62,441 bases of DNA from an uncultured Ruminococcus sp. Its GTDB lineage: Bacteria > Bacillota > Clostridia > Oscillospirales > Acutalibacteraceae. Within the stretch, counting starts at the first letter, position 1. Every line of letters begins with the position of its first letter. The position numbers were made by a program, and so were the translations under genes. The stretch covers positions 1-62,441 of the forward strand of contig CACZYF010000009.1 of assembly GCA_902785355.1 (NCBI GenBank), read 5' to 3'. This document shows positions 17,083-25,651 of the stretch, one piece after another. The notes beneath the pieces were generated by a model. The model was not told the origin of the DNA and did no database searches. It saw nothing but the letters and a program-made list of their open reading frames with translations.

Positions 17083-17144
17083 TATCCCGACACTGAGCCC
17101 GAAGCGCCCCTCAGTTGACATATCGGTTGACGTTCGGTTGACAG
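17083..17144. repeat. Direct repeat, copy 1
   Basis: This begins TATCCCGACACTGAGCCCGA and ends CGGTTGACGTTCGGTTGACAG. It matches 17570-17630 with a few differences around the middle. Repeated GGTTGAC units lie within each copy. Confidence 0.8.
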
Positions 17145-17569
17145 CCCACGCCGTTGTCCGGTTTCGATTCGCCCGGAGGATTTGACCACCCCCGGCGGTT
17201 TTGGTCTGGTGGGGCTGAGGTGGATTGAGGGTGGAGAAGATCGGCGCCGCTCCACCATGTATTTTCTCCGATAGAATGTAGGGTTTTGAGGTCGGATGGT
17301 GGAGTTGGTGGACTTGTTTCAAAAAGTCATTCTCTCTCTTAACTGCTTCTGACATACAACCTCATTCCCTCTGTCCCGTCAGTCGGGGCTAATGGGGGCT
17401 GCCCCCGACAAACCGGACTTGCTCCACCAAGTCCACCTAAGGGAGCGGGAGTCGGGATAGGCAGTGTATTTGCGGGTGGTGGAGCAGTCGAAACCAACTC
17501 CACCATAGTCCTATCAAGTCCACCTATGCCCACCCGGCGACAGATCTCAGTCATCATGGTCGGCATGAC

Positions 17570-17630
17570 TATCCCGACACTGAGCCCGAAGCGCCTTTGG
17601 TTGACATGTCGGTTGACGTTCGGTTGACAG
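17570..17630. repeat. Direct repeat, copy 2
   Basis: Second copy of the 17083-17144 element, same orientation, 425 bases later. A further partial relative (GGTTGAC... TATCCCGAAGCG) lies at about 17850-17885. Confidence 0.8.
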
Positions 17631-17735
17631 GGCGGTTACATCAGAAAGCCTGATGTTTAGTAGGTTTCTCTGTGTTTGTAACCATGTAACCCAATAATAG
17701 TAAGAAAAATAATAAAATACGTAAAAGGGGACAAA

Positions 17736-17843
17736 CCGTGCTGAAAAAAGTCTTTACCCTCGGTTACAGCAGTCGGTTACATTGGGGTTCCGTGCTGAAA
17801 AAAGTCTTTACCCTCGGTTACAGCAGTCGGTTACATTGGGGTT
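17736..17843. repeat. Perfect 54-base tandem duplication
   Basis: Two identical 54-base units abut, each beginning CCGTGCTGAAAAAAGTCTTT and ending CGGTTACATTGGGGTT. The unit is a multiple of three and both strands contain stops or no start, so no coding role is supported. A recent slippage or unequal-exchange event is the simplest reading. Confidence 0.9.
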
Positions 17844-17921
17844 ACATCCCGGTTGACATCTTCGCTTGACTGCTATCCCGAAGCGGTGATCGGCTGTGTG
17901 TTTGTAAACAGCCAAATCAGA

Positions 17922-18040
17922 AGTATGGCGTAAAAAGGCGCCCGCGCCATTCTCTGTTGGGATTACATCACAAGGCGGTGATCGCAAAGACCGCTGTTGA
18001 TATCATACGTTGCAGTATGGCGTAAAAAGGCGCACGCGCC
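17922..18040. repeat. Pair of short GC-rich repeats
   Basis: AGTATGGCGTAAAAAGGCGC followed by (C/A)CGCGCC occurs at about 17922-17948 and 18014-18040. The second copy ends about 28 bases before the heat-shock promoter. Confidence 0.7.
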
Positions 18041-18067
18041 CTTTACAAAAAATTCACAAATAAGATA

Positions 18068-18095
18068 TTGACTTTTCCTGATTTTGGGTTATACT
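18068..18095 (+). promoter_or_regulatory. Vegetative promoter of the hrcA heat-shock operon
   Basis: TTGACT (18068-18073) and TATACT (18090-18095), 16-base spacer. The predicted start point falls just before the CIRCE operator. Confidence 0.8.
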
Positions 18096-18106
18096 AAGTA
18101 TTGTAG

Positions 18107-18133
18107 TTAGCACTCAGACACCGAGAGTGCTAA
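18107..18133 (+). promoter_or_regulatory. CIRCE operator (HrcA binding site)
   Basis: TTAGCACTC-N9-GAGTGCTAA, a perfect match to the CIRCE consensus. HrcA binds this inverted repeat to repress the operon at normal temperature; GroEL helps HrcA fold. The site begins about 5 bases after the expected start point, so it lies at the 5' end of the mRNA. The rest of the 180-base leader contains CCGG-type hairpins. Confidence 0.97.
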
Positions 18134-18315
18134 AAGCAAACAAAGCGATCTGTGATGAAAGGGCTCAACCCTCCGTCAACTTCGCCGGCAGCTCTCCGGT
18201 GTATGGATTCTGTAACAAAACAAGTTTTGGACAGAAGCTCACCTTAGGAAAGAGAGTTGTTGAATGACAGATGATTTGAAGCGCTCCGATGACTCGACGC
18301 AAAGGAGGCGACAGT

Positions 18316-19335
18316 ATGGGGCTCGCTTTACGAAAAGAGAAGATACTGTCCGCTGTTGTTGAGAGCTATATCGAGAGCGGCGAGCCGATCGGCTCAAAGG
18401 CGCTGATGGCGGGTACCGACCTGGGCGTATCGTCCGCGACCATTCGCAACGAGCTGAAAGCGCTGGACGACGAGGGCTATTTGTACCAGCCTCATACCTC
18501 GGCGGGACGTATCCCGACCAAGATGGGCTATCGTTACTACATCGACAACCTGATGAAGCCTACGATCCTTCCGGAACGTGTGCGCGAGAATATCGAGCGC
18601 GGGATACGCACCGGCAGCGAATCCCCCGAGGGCTTTCTGAGCAGGGCGGTCGGCGTGCTGGCTCAGCTGACGGGTTCCGCTTCGGCGGCGACGACCCCGT
18701 CCTCGGATGAAGCAAGGGTACACCGTATCCGCTTCGTCTCCACCGGGCGACATACTTCGATGGCGGTGCTGGTCACCTCCAACGGCATGGTGAAGTCGCG
18801 GCTGTTCCGATGTGAATTCGTCCTTACGCCCCAGCTGTTGAGCATGTTTGACAAGGCGGTGAATGAGGCGTTCGCGGGCGTGAAGCTCAGGGATATCACC
18901 AAGGGCTTCTTACAGTCGGCGGCGTCCGGCATGGGCGAGCTGACGCTCTTCATCCCCGACGTGCTGGTCGCGATCTATGACGCCGTGCAGAGTGCGCTGG
19001 AGATCAGCGTGACCGTCGCGGGTCAGACCAATCTGCTGTTTTCCGACGCTTACGACTTCGATTCGGCGAGACGGGCGATCCGCTTTTTGTCCGACACCAA
19101 GGCGATCTCGGGACTTCTGAACAACAGCCGCAGTCATCGCATCTATCTGGGAGAAGAGAGCAGGATCCCCGAACTCAGTGACAGCGCGGTGATCACCGCC
19201 CGTTACGAGATCGCGGGAGAGAACGCGGGCGCCGTCGCGGTGATCGCGCCGCTGAGGATCAACTACCGTATCATATCGAGCGAGGTCATCTACGCCGCGG
19301 GCTGCGTTTCCCGCGCGATAGGCGACTTACTCTAA
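18316..19335 (+). CDS. hrcA: Heat-inducible transcription repressor HrcA
   Basis: The 339-residue repressor has an N-terminal winged-helix domain (GLALRKEKILSAVVESYIES, then GVSSATIRNELKALDDEGYL as the recognition region, and HTSAGRIPT) and a GAF-like dimer domain at the C-terminal side. It binds the CIRCE site 183 bases upstream, so it represses its own operon. The ATG at 18316 is chosen because AAAGGAGGCGACAGT directly precedes it; an ATG at 18289 would place that site inside the gene. grpE, dnaK and dnaJ follow, the classical Firmicute order. Confidence 0.97.
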   Translation: MGLALRKEKILSAVVESYIESGEPIGSKALMAGTDLGVSSATIRNELKALDDEGYLYQPHTSAGRIPTKMGYRYYIDNLMKPTILPERVRENIERGIRTGSESPEGFLSRAVGVLAQLTGSASAATTPSSDEARVHRIRFVSTGRHTSMAVLVTSNGMVKSRLFRCEFVLTPQLLSMFDKAVNEAFAGVKLRDITKGFLQSAASGMGELTLFIPDVLVAIYDAVQSALEISVTVAGQTNLLFSDAYDFDSARRAIRFLSDTKAISGLLNNSRSHRIYLGEESRIPELSDSAVITARYEIAGENAGAVAVIAPLRINYRIISSEVIYAAGCVSRAIGDLL

Positions 19336-19347
19336 GGAGTGACATAT

Positions 19348-19908
19348 ATGAGTAAAGAGAAGAAAGAGAAAAAGACCAAGGCGCAGCAGCCCGAGACCGT
19401 CGAGACCGAAGAGGTCAAGGAAACTGAGCAGAAGGTTAAGGAAGAGGCTAAGGAGCCCTCTCCCGAAGAGAAGCTTCAGGAGGAGCTCAAGGCAGAGAAG
19501 GATAAGTACCTTCGCCTGTGCGCCGAATACGACAACTACCGCAAGCGCACTTCGGCTGAGAAGCTCCAGATCTATGACGACGCGACCGCGAGAGCGGTCA
19601 AGGAGCTGCTGCCGCTTGCCGACAGCATGACCCAGGCGCTGACGCAGTTCGAGGGCAAGGAGGTACCCGAGGAATTCAGGAAGGGTATCGAGCTGATCGC
19701 CCAGCAGCTTGCTAAGTGCTTTGAGAAGCTCAAGATCGAGCCGTTCGGCGAGGTGGGCGACGCCTTCGATCCCGAGCTGCATAACGCGGTCTCGATGGCT
19801 GAGGACGAGAGCCTGCCGGCGAATTCGATCTCCGCTGTTTACCAGAAGGGCTATAAGCTCGGCGACAAGATCATCCGTCACGCGATGGTCGTCGTAGCGA
19901 ACGCGTGA
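19348..19908 (+). CDS. grpE: Nucleotide exchange factor GrpE
   Basis: GrpE releases ADP from DnaK and acts as a thermosensor. The 186-residue protein has a long charged Lys/Glu-rich N-terminus (about 1-50) leading into the dimer helix (AEKDKYLRLCAEYDNYRKRT) and the C-terminal beta domain with the conserved PFGEVGDAFDPELHNAV segment. AAGGAG lies 8 bases before the ATG at 19348; a GTG nine bases earlier overlaps that site and is rejected. It is 12 bases after hrcA. Confidence 0.97.
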   Translation: MSKEKKEKKTKAQQPETVETEEVKETEQKVKEEAKEPSPEEKLQEELKAEKDKYLRLCAEYDNYRKRTSAEKLQIYDDATARAVKELLPLADSMTQALTQFEGKEVPEEFRKGIELIAQQLAKCFEKLKIEPFGEVGDAFDPELHNAVSMAEDESLPANSISAVYQKGYKLGDKIIRHAMVVVANA

Positions 19909-20034
19909 TAAAAGCGCAGTCAATAATTGCGGGAGGGCAAAGCCCTCACCCATTCATATAAAGTATCAACAATAAACCAATAACGAATCACTGACCGTTG
20001 ATTATCGGTCACGAACTTAAACGGAGGTATTATT

Positions 20035-21885
20035 ATGGCAAAGACAATCGGTATCGACTTAGGTACAACCAATTCTTGTGTAGCAGTTATCGAGGGCGGC
20101 GAGCCCGTCGTCATCGCGAACGCCGAGGGCGCGCGCACCACGCCTTCCGTGGTAGCGTTCTCCAAGACCGGCGAGCGACTGGTAGGTCAGGTCGCGAAGC
20201 GTCAGGCGATCACCAACCCCGACCGCACCGTTTCCTCTATCAAGAGAGAGATGGGCTCCGACTATAAGGTCAACATCGACGGCAAGGGCTATACACCGCA
20301 GGAGATCTCCGCGATGGTTCTCCAGAAGCTGAAGGCTGACGCCGAGGCGTATCTGGGTGAGACCGTCAACTCCGCCGTCATCACCGTTCCCGCGTACTTC
20401 ACCGACGCGCAGCGTCAGGCGACCAAGGACGCCGGCAAAATCGCGGGCTTAGACGTAAAGCGTATCATCAACGAGCCTACCGCCGCGGCGCTGTCCTACG
20501 GCATCGATAAGGAAAACGACCAGAAGGTCATGGTCTACGACCTCGGCGGCGGTACCTTCGATGTTTCCATCATCGAGATCGGCGACGGCGTTCAGGAGGT
20601 TCTGGCGACTGCCGGTAACAACCGTTTGGGCGGCGACGACTTCGACCAGCGTATCATCGACTGGATGGTACAGTCCTTCAAGACCGAGACCGGCGTAGAC
20701 CTCAAGAACGATAAGATGGCGATGCAGCGCCTGAAGGAGGCTGCCGAGAAGTCGAAGATCGAGCTCTCCGGTGTGACCACCTCCAACATCAACCTGCCCT
20801 TCATCACCGCTGACGCGACCGGCCCCAAGCACCTCGACCTCACCCTGACCCGCGCGAAGTTCAACGAGCTGACCGCTGATCTGGTCGAAAAGACCATGGG
20901 TCCCGTCAAGACCGCTCTGTCCGATTCCGGTCTGTCCATCAACGAGATCGACAAGGTCCTGATGGTCGGCGGCTCCTCCCGTATCCCTGCTGTTCAGGAC
21001 GCTGTCAAGGCGCTGATCGGCAAGGAACCCTTCAAGGGTATCAACCCCGACGAGTGCGTCGCGATCGGTGCGGCGATCCAGGCGGGTGTTCTCGGCGGCG
21101 AGGTAGACGGCCTGCTGCTGCTCGACGTCACACCGCTTTCTCTGGGCGTTGAGACCATGGGCGGCGTTATGACCAAGATCATCGACCGCAACACCACCAT
21201 CCCCACCAAGAAGAGCCAGATCTTCTCTACCGCGGCTGATAACCAGACGCAGGTCGAGATCAATATCCTGCAGGGTGAGCGTGAGTTCGCCCGCGACAAT
21301 AAGCAGCTGGGTCTGTTCGCGCTGACCGGTATCGCTCCGGCTCCCCGCGGCATCCCGCAGATCGAGGTCACCTTCGATATCGACGCGAACGGTATCGTAA
21401 ACGTATCCGCGAAGGATCTCGGCACCGGTGCTCAGCAGCAGATCACCATCTCCAACACCTCCAACATGTCAAAGGACGACATCGACAAGGCTGTCAAGGA
21501 AGCCGAGCAGTATGCCGCTGAGGATAAGAAGCGCCGTGAAGAGGTCGACGCGAAGAACGAGGCGGAGCAGGTCGCTTATCAGGCTGAGAAGCTGATCAAC
21601 GATAACGGCGATAAGATCGACGCCGCTGATAAGGACGCGCTGAACACGAAGATCGCCGCTGTCAAGGACGCGATCTCAAAGAACGACGCCGCTCAGATCA
21701 AGACTGCAAAGGATGACCTGATGAAGACCTTGCAGGACGTCGGCGGTAAGATGTACCAGCAGGCAGCCGCGGCTCAACAGGCAGCGGGCGCTCAGCCCGG
21801 CGCCGACCCGACCCAGGGCGCCGCTCCGAATAACGGCGGCAGCGACGGCAACGTCTACGATGCCGATTATAAGGATGTAGACTGA
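20035..21885 (+). CDS. dnaK: Hsp70 chaperone DnaK
   Basis: The 616-residue chaperone has the full ATPase domain ([14 protein letters not shown] at the N-terminus, [23 protein letters not shown]), the linker [18 protein letters not shown] and the substrate-binding domain with the helical lid. The C-terminus is rich in Ala, Gln and Gly and ends in [15 protein letters not shown] site precedes the ATG. It is third in the hrcA operon, 126 bases after grpE; a partial interspersed repeat (GAGGGCAAAGCCCTC hairpin near 19933) lies in the gap. No CIRCE lies directly before dnaK. Confidence 0.99.
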   Translation: MAKTIGIDLGTTNSCVAVIEGGEPVVIANAEGARTTPSVVAFSKTGERLVGQVAKRQAITNPDRTVSSIKREMGSDYKVNIDGKGYTPQEISAMVLQKLKADAEAYLGETVNSAVITVPAYFTDAQRQATKDAGKIAGLDVKRIINEPTAAALSYGIDKENDQKVMVYDLGGGTFDVSIIEIGDGVQEVLATAGNNRLGGDDFDQRIIDWMVQSFKTETGVDLKNDKMAMQRLKEAAEKSKIELSGVTTSNINLPFITADATGPKHLDLTLTRAKFNELTADLVEKTMGPVKTALSDSGLSINEIDKVLMVGGSSRIPAVQDAVKALIGKEPFKGINPDECVAIGAAIQAGVLGGEVDGLLLLDVTPLSLGVETMGGVMTKIIDRNTTIPTKKSQIFSTAADNQTQVEINILQGEREFARDNKQLGLFALTGIAPAPRGIPQIEVTFDIDANGIVNVSAKDLGTGAQQQITISNTSNMSKDDIDKAVKEAEQYAAEDKKRREEVDAKNEAEQVAYQAEKLINDNGDKIDAADKDALNTKIAAVKDAISKNDAAQIKTAKDDLMKTLQDVGGKMYQQAAAAQQAAGAQPGADPTQGAAPNNGGSDGNVYDADYKDVD

Positions 21886-21991
21886 GTATAGAGAACGGAT
21901 AACAGAGGACAGATAACAGTGAAGGGCGGACGCTGTCCGCACCCGATTGTATCGATGCTCTTGATTTGACGTTGATTGTTTTATAAGCTTA

Positions 21992-22023
21992 CGGGCGGGT
22001 ACGGCTCAGACTTTACCCGCCCG
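21992..22023 (+). promoter_or_regulatory. Hairpin between dnaK and dnaJ
   Basis: CGGGCGGGTA and TACCCGCCCG form a 10-bp, G+C-rich stem with a 12-base loop and no T-run. It may act as an mRNA processing or stabilising element that sets the DnaK to DnaJ ratio. Confidence 0.6.
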
Positions 22024-22064
22024 CATAATGCATTTTTCAGATTCATTTGAAACGTGGTGACACC

Positions 22065-23198
22065 ATGGCAGATAAGAGAGATTATTACGAAGTCTTAGGC
22101 GTGAACAAGGGCGCTTCGGACGATGAGATAAAGAAGGCTTACCGTCAGGCGGCGAAGAAGTACCATCCCGACCTGCATCCCGGCGATAAGGAAGCCGAGG
22201 AGAAGTTCAAGGAGGTCAATGAGGCTTACGAGGTGCTCTCCGACAGTGAGAAAAAGGCGCGCTATGACCAGTTCGGTCACGCGGGCGTCGATCCCAACTA
22301 CGGCGCAGGCGGCGCGGGCTCGCCCTTCGGTCAGGATATCGACTTCGGCGATATTTTTTCGAGCTTTTTCGGCGGCTTCGGCGGCAGACGTTCGGCAAAT
22401 CCGAATGCACCCCGCCGCGGTTCCGATATCGAGACACAGCTGTATATCAGCTTTGAGGAAGCGGCAAAGGGCTGTAAGAAGACTGTACAATACCAGGCGG
22501 TATCCACCTGTAAGGACTGTAACGGCACCGGCGCCGAGAAGGGCACCACCCCCAAGACCTGTACCGCGTGCGGCGGCAGAGGTCAGGTGACCATCAACCA
22601 GCGTACTCCCTTCGGCGTTGTACAGACCTCCCGTCCCTGCGACGCGTGTAAGGGCAGAGGCAAGATCGTTGAGAAGCCGTGCCATACCTGTAACGGCAGA
22701 GGTCAGGTGCGCCGCAAGAAGACCGTCGAGGTCAATGTTCCCGCCGGTATCAACGACGAGCAGGTGCTCAATGTCTCCGGCCACGGCAACTCGGGACTGA
22801 ACGGCGGCCCCGCGGGCGATCTGCATGTCTTTATCGGCATCCGTCCCCATCCGATCTTCGAGCGCAGAGGCGACGACGTATGGTGCGATCTGCCCATCAC
22901 CTTTACCCAGGCGGCTCTCGGCTCGACCGTGACCGTCCCCACGCTCGACGGCAAGGTCAGCTACGATATCCATGAGGGTACCCAGCCCGGTGACGTCTTC
23001 CGCCTCAAGGGCAAGGGCATCCAGCACCTGGGCGGCAGAGGCCGCGGCGACCAGTATGTCAAGGTCGTTATCGAGGTGCCGAAGAACCTCAGCTCGAAGC
23101 AGAAGCAGCTGATCAAGGACTTTGAAGCCGCCACGAATGATAAGAATTACCAGAAGCGCAAGGGCTTCATGGATAAACTGAAAGATTTATTTGGATAA
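22065..23198 (+). CDS. dnaJ: Hsp40 co-chaperone DnaJ
   Basis: The 377-residue protein stimulates DnaK ATPase and delivers substrates. It has a J domain (about 5-70) with HPD at 34-36, a Gly/Phe-rich linker (about 75-115), four CxxCxGxG zinc units ([32 protein letters not shown]; about 145-220) and the C-terminal peptide-binding domains. The ATG at 22065 starts the [10 protein letters not shown] sequence; upstream GTGGTGA is only a fair ribosome site. A TTG 18 bases earlier is less likely. Located 180 bases after dnaK with a hairpin between. Confidence 0.98.
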   Translation: MADKRDYYEVLGVNKGASDDEIKKAYRQAAKKYHPDLHPGDKEAEEKFKEVNEAYEVLSDSEKKARYDQFGHAGVDPNYGAGGAGSPFGQDIDFGDIFSSFFGGFGGRRSANPNAPRRGSDIETQLYISFEEAAKGCKKTVQYQAVSTCKDCNGTGAEKGTTPKTCTACGGRGQVTINQRTPFGVVQTSRPCDACKGRGKIVEKPCHTCNGRGQVRRKKTVEVNVPAGINDEQVLNVSGHGNSGLNGGPAGDLHVFIGIRPHPIFERRGDDVWCDLPITFTQAALGSTVTVPTLDGKVSYDIHEGTQPGDVFRLKGKGIQHLGGRGRGDQYVKVVIEVPKNLSSKQKQLIKDFEAATNDKNYQKRKGFMDKLKDLFG

Positions 23199-23260
23199 AC
23201 CATTGACCGAACAGCCGGATGGGGCGACTCATTCGGCTTTCACACGTTGAGGAGAAAAGT

Positions 23261-24187
23261 ATGGACTGGACTGAGATCTCGGTGGACGTCAGCGCGTCGC
23301 GTATCGACGAGGCGGCGGCGATCGCCAACATGACCGTGCCCTACGGCATCTATATCGAGGATTACTCCGCGCTGGAGCAGGAGGTCGAGGAGATCGCGCA
23401 TATCGATCTGATCGACGAGGATCTTTTGAAGATGGACCGTACCCGCGCGAAGATCCACATCTACATCGACCCCGAGGACAGCATCGACGAGGCGGTGTCG
23501 TTTCTGAACGAACGCCTCTCCGCCGCGGGGATCGATTACACGATCGACCGGAGCCTCGTCAAGGAGGACGACTGGCGCAATAACTGGAAGCAGTACTTCA
23601 AGCCCACCCCGGTAGGCGAGAAGCTGCTGATCAACCCCTCGTGGTGTACGGACACCGACCCAAAGGGCAGAGCGGTGCTGAATATCGACCCCGGTCTCGC
23701 CTTCGGTACCGGCAAGCATGAGACCACCCGCCTGTGTATGGAGGCGCTGGAGCGCTGTATCAAGGGCGGCGAGCGGGTGCTCGACGTCGGCTGCGGCAGC
23801 GGTATCCTCGGTATCGCGGCGGTACTCCTAGGCGCGGGTGAAGCGCTCGGCGTGGATATCGACGAGCTCGCGGTGCGTACCGCGAACGAGAACGCCGTCG
23901 TGAACCGGGTGGAGGATAAATTCACCGCCATCGCGGGCGATCTGGTCGATAAAGTTGAAGGAAAATTCGATATTGTGGTTGCAAATATCGTTGCAGATGC
24001 TATAATATCATTGTCAACTCAGGTCAGCCGCTTCATGAAGGACGACGCGGTCTATATCGTCAGCGGCATCATCGACGTACGCGCCGATGAAGTCAGAGAA
24101 GCCGTCCGAAAGGACTTTGAGATCACCGGCGAATATACCCTCGGCGGCTGGTACTGCTTCTCCCTTCGCAAAAAGCAGGCAGACTGA
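23261..24187 (+). CDS. prmA: Ribosomal protein L11 methyltransferase
   Basis: PrmA trimethylates ribosomal protein L11. The 308-residue protein has the N-terminal L11-recognition domain (start MDWTEISVDVSA), the linker, and the SAM-binding domain (IDPGLAFGTGKHETTRL, then VLDVGCGSGILGIAA, then VVANIVADAI with the NIxA catalytic-site motif). The ATG at 23261 is preceded by TTGAGGAGAAAAGT. prmA directly after dnaJ is a common Firmicute arrangement. Confidence 0.96.
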   Translation: MDWTEISVDVSASRIDEAAAIANMTVPYGIYIEDYSALEQEVEEIAHIDLIDEDLLKMDRTRAKIHIYIDPEDSIDEAVSFLNERLSAAGIDYTIDRSLVKEDDWRNNWKQYFKPTPVGEKLLINPSWCTDTDPKGRAVLNIDPGLAFGTGKHETTRLCMEALERCIKGGERVLDVGCGSGILGIAAVLLGAGEALGVDIDELAVRTANENAVVNRVEDKFTAIAGDLVDKVEGKFDIVVANIVADAIISLSTQVSRFMKDDAVYIVSGIIDVRADEVREAVRKDFEITGEYTLGGWYCFSLRKKQAD

Positions 24188-24226
24188 CAACCTTATTGAC
24201 ATCATAATTGAATAACGGAGGTTATT

Positions 24227-24733
24227 ATGAACAAGAATAACAGAAACAAACTCAACATCATTTTCTCATCCTTTTTAGTTATCGGCTACATCGTCTGCAC
24301 CTACTTCTTCTCTTCGCTGGCGTCTCAGGTATCCGGCGTTGTCGGTACGCTGATCTATGCGCTGATCACCGTTGTCTTCGGTCTGCTGCTGTTCTACGCG
24401 ACCCGCGTAGGCGAGGGCAAGCAGGTCAGGCGCTTCTCTCTGGCAGTCCTTCTGATGGTAGATATCCCCTCCTGCCTGATCATCCTGGCGGGTCTGATCA
24501 AGGGCTTCCCCCTGCACGACGCGCTTGCTCCCGCAGGCTCCGCTCCGTCCCTCGTGATGCTGCTCGCCTGTGTAGCGCTCGGCTACGGCATCCCCTACAC
24601 CTTCTTCTCCGGCTATGAAATCGCCGAGGAGGTCGAGGAGACTGAGGATACCGAGGAAGAGTACGTCTATGTCGAGGGCGGTATCGCCGAAGAGCTTGCC
24701 GACAGCGACAAGGATGATAACTTCGATAAATAA
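24227..24733 (+). CDS. Four-helix membrane protein with acidic tail, unknown function
   Basis: I do not recognise this 168-residue protein. Four predicted transmembrane helices span about residues 10-128, then comes a strongly acidic tail (EEVEETEDTEEEYVYVEGG) facing the cytoplasm by the positive-inside rule. AACGGAGGT precedes the ATG. It sits between prmA and mrp at about 40 and 20 bases, so it is probably cotranscribed. Confidence 0.75.
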   Translation: MNKNNRNKLNIIFSSFLVIGYIVCTYFFSSLASQVSGVVGTLIYALITVVFGLLLFYATRVGEGKQVRRFSLAVLLMVDIPSCLIILAGLIKGFPLHDALAPAGSAPSLVMLLACVALGYGIPYTFFSGYEIAEEVEETEDTEEEYVYVEGGIAEELADSDKDDNFDK

Positions 24734-24753
24734 TTGTAGAAAGGTTCCCTGTA

Positions 24754-25587
24754 ATGAGCGAATGTACCCATGATTGTTCCACCTGCGGACAGAGCTGTGC
24801 GTCCCGCACCGCGCCGCAGGATCTGCACGAAAAGCTGAATGACCTGAGCTCTGTCAAGAAGGTCATCGCCGTCGTCTCCGGCAAGGGCGGCGTAGGCAAG
24901 AGCCTCGTCACCTCCGCAATGGCGGTCGAGCTCAACCGCCGCGGCCACAAGACCGCGATCCTCGACGCCGATATCACCGGCCCGTCGATTCCCAAGGCGT
25001 TCGGCATCACCGCCCGCGCCAAGGGCTCGGAGTTCGGCATCATCCCCGAGACCACCAAGACCGGCATCGACATCATGTCGATCAACCTGCTGCTCGAGCA
25101 CACTACCGATCCCGTCGTCTGGCGCGGTCCCGTGATCTCCGGCACCGTCAAGCAGTTCTGGACGGACGTGATCTGGAAGGACGTCGACTACATGTTTGTC
25201 GATATGCCTCCGGGCACCGGCGACGTGCCGCTGACCGTGTTCCAGAGCCTGCCGCTGGACGGTATCATCGTCGTCACCTCGCCTCAGGAGTTGGTCTCCA
25301 TGATCGTCGGCAAGGCGGTCAAGATGGCGGAGCTGATGAACGTCCCGATCCTCGGTCTGGTAGAGAACATGAGCTATTTCAAGTGTCCCGACTGCGGCAA
25401 GGAGCATAAGATCTTCGGCGACAGCCATATCGACGAGATCGCCGCTCAGTACGGCACCCGTGTACTCGCGAAGGTTCCGATGGACGCCGACCTCGCGAAG
25501 TCGGTCGATACCGGCACGGTCGAGCTCTTCGTCGGCGATTATTTCGAGAACGCGACCAACACCATCGAGGACGAGCTGAAGGTCTGA
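24754..25587 (+). CDS. mrp: Fe-S cluster carrier Mrp/ApbC (NBP35-type P-loop ATPase)
   Basis: This 277-residue scaffold/carrier ATPase inserts Fe-S clusters into target proteins. It begins with a Cys cluster (C4, C8, C11, C15), NBP35-like and absent from short ApbC forms. The deviant Walker A GKGGVGKS follows at 43-50, then ADITGPSIPKAFG and DMPPGTGDVPLT, and a C-terminal CPDC pair that binds the shared cluster. It uses ATP in the cytoplasm. A good terminator follows, shared with the converging LRR gene. Confidence 0.93.
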   Translation: MSECTHDCSTCGQSCASRTAPQDLHEKLNDLSSVKKVIAVVSGKGGVGKSLVTSAMAVELNRRGHKTAILDADITGPSIPKAFGITARAKGSEFGIIPETTKTGIDIMSINLLLEHTTDPVVWRGPVISGTVKQFWTDVIWKDVDYMFVDMPPGTGDVPLTVFQSLPLDGIIVVTSPQELVSMIVGKAVKMAELMNVPILGLVENMSYFKCPDCGKEHKIFGDSHIDEIAAQYGTRVLAKVPMDADLAKSVDTGTVELFVGDYFENATNTIEDELKV

Positions 25588-25607
25588 GATAAGTAATACG
25601 CAAAAGG

Positions 25608-25636
25608 AAACGCACCCTTCAACGGGTGCGTTTTTT
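25608..25636. terminator. Bidirectional terminator between mrp and the LRR gene
   Basis: AACGCACCC and GGGTGCGTT form the stem with a short loop, followed by TTTT on the plus strand and preceded by AAAAGG for minus transcripts. Confidence 0.88.
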
Positions 25637-25651
25637 GCTGTCTTACAGGTA

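Larger units (their letters stand above)
16912..18067. other. Gene-free, repeat-rich stretch of about 1.15 kb
   Basis: No believable gene is present; the two minus-strand frames at 17077-17355 and 17339-17566 overlap, have low-complexity content and lack good start sites. The stretch contains an imperfect copy of the interspersed repeat end (about 16960-16998), a 62-base direct repeat separated by 425 bases, a perfect 54-base tandem duplication, and two copies of a GTATGGCGTAAAAAGGCGC element. Base use differs from the flanking genes. A decayed accessory element is one reading, but this is not proven. Confidence 0.55.

Noticed and set aside
17077-17566. Two overlapping minus-strand frames of 92 and 75 residues in the gene-free stretch
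   Set aside because: They overlap out of frame, lack start sites and consist of low-complexity residues from the repeats; kept only as possible remnants.
17736-17843. CRISPR array
   Set aside because: Two abutting identical 54-base units have no spacers, and no cas gene is nearby.
18107-18133. Second CIRCE-type site near dnaK or dnaJ
   Set aside because: I looked at the dnaK and dnaJ upstream gaps for TTAGCACTC or GAGTGCTAA and saw none; only the hrcA site is present.
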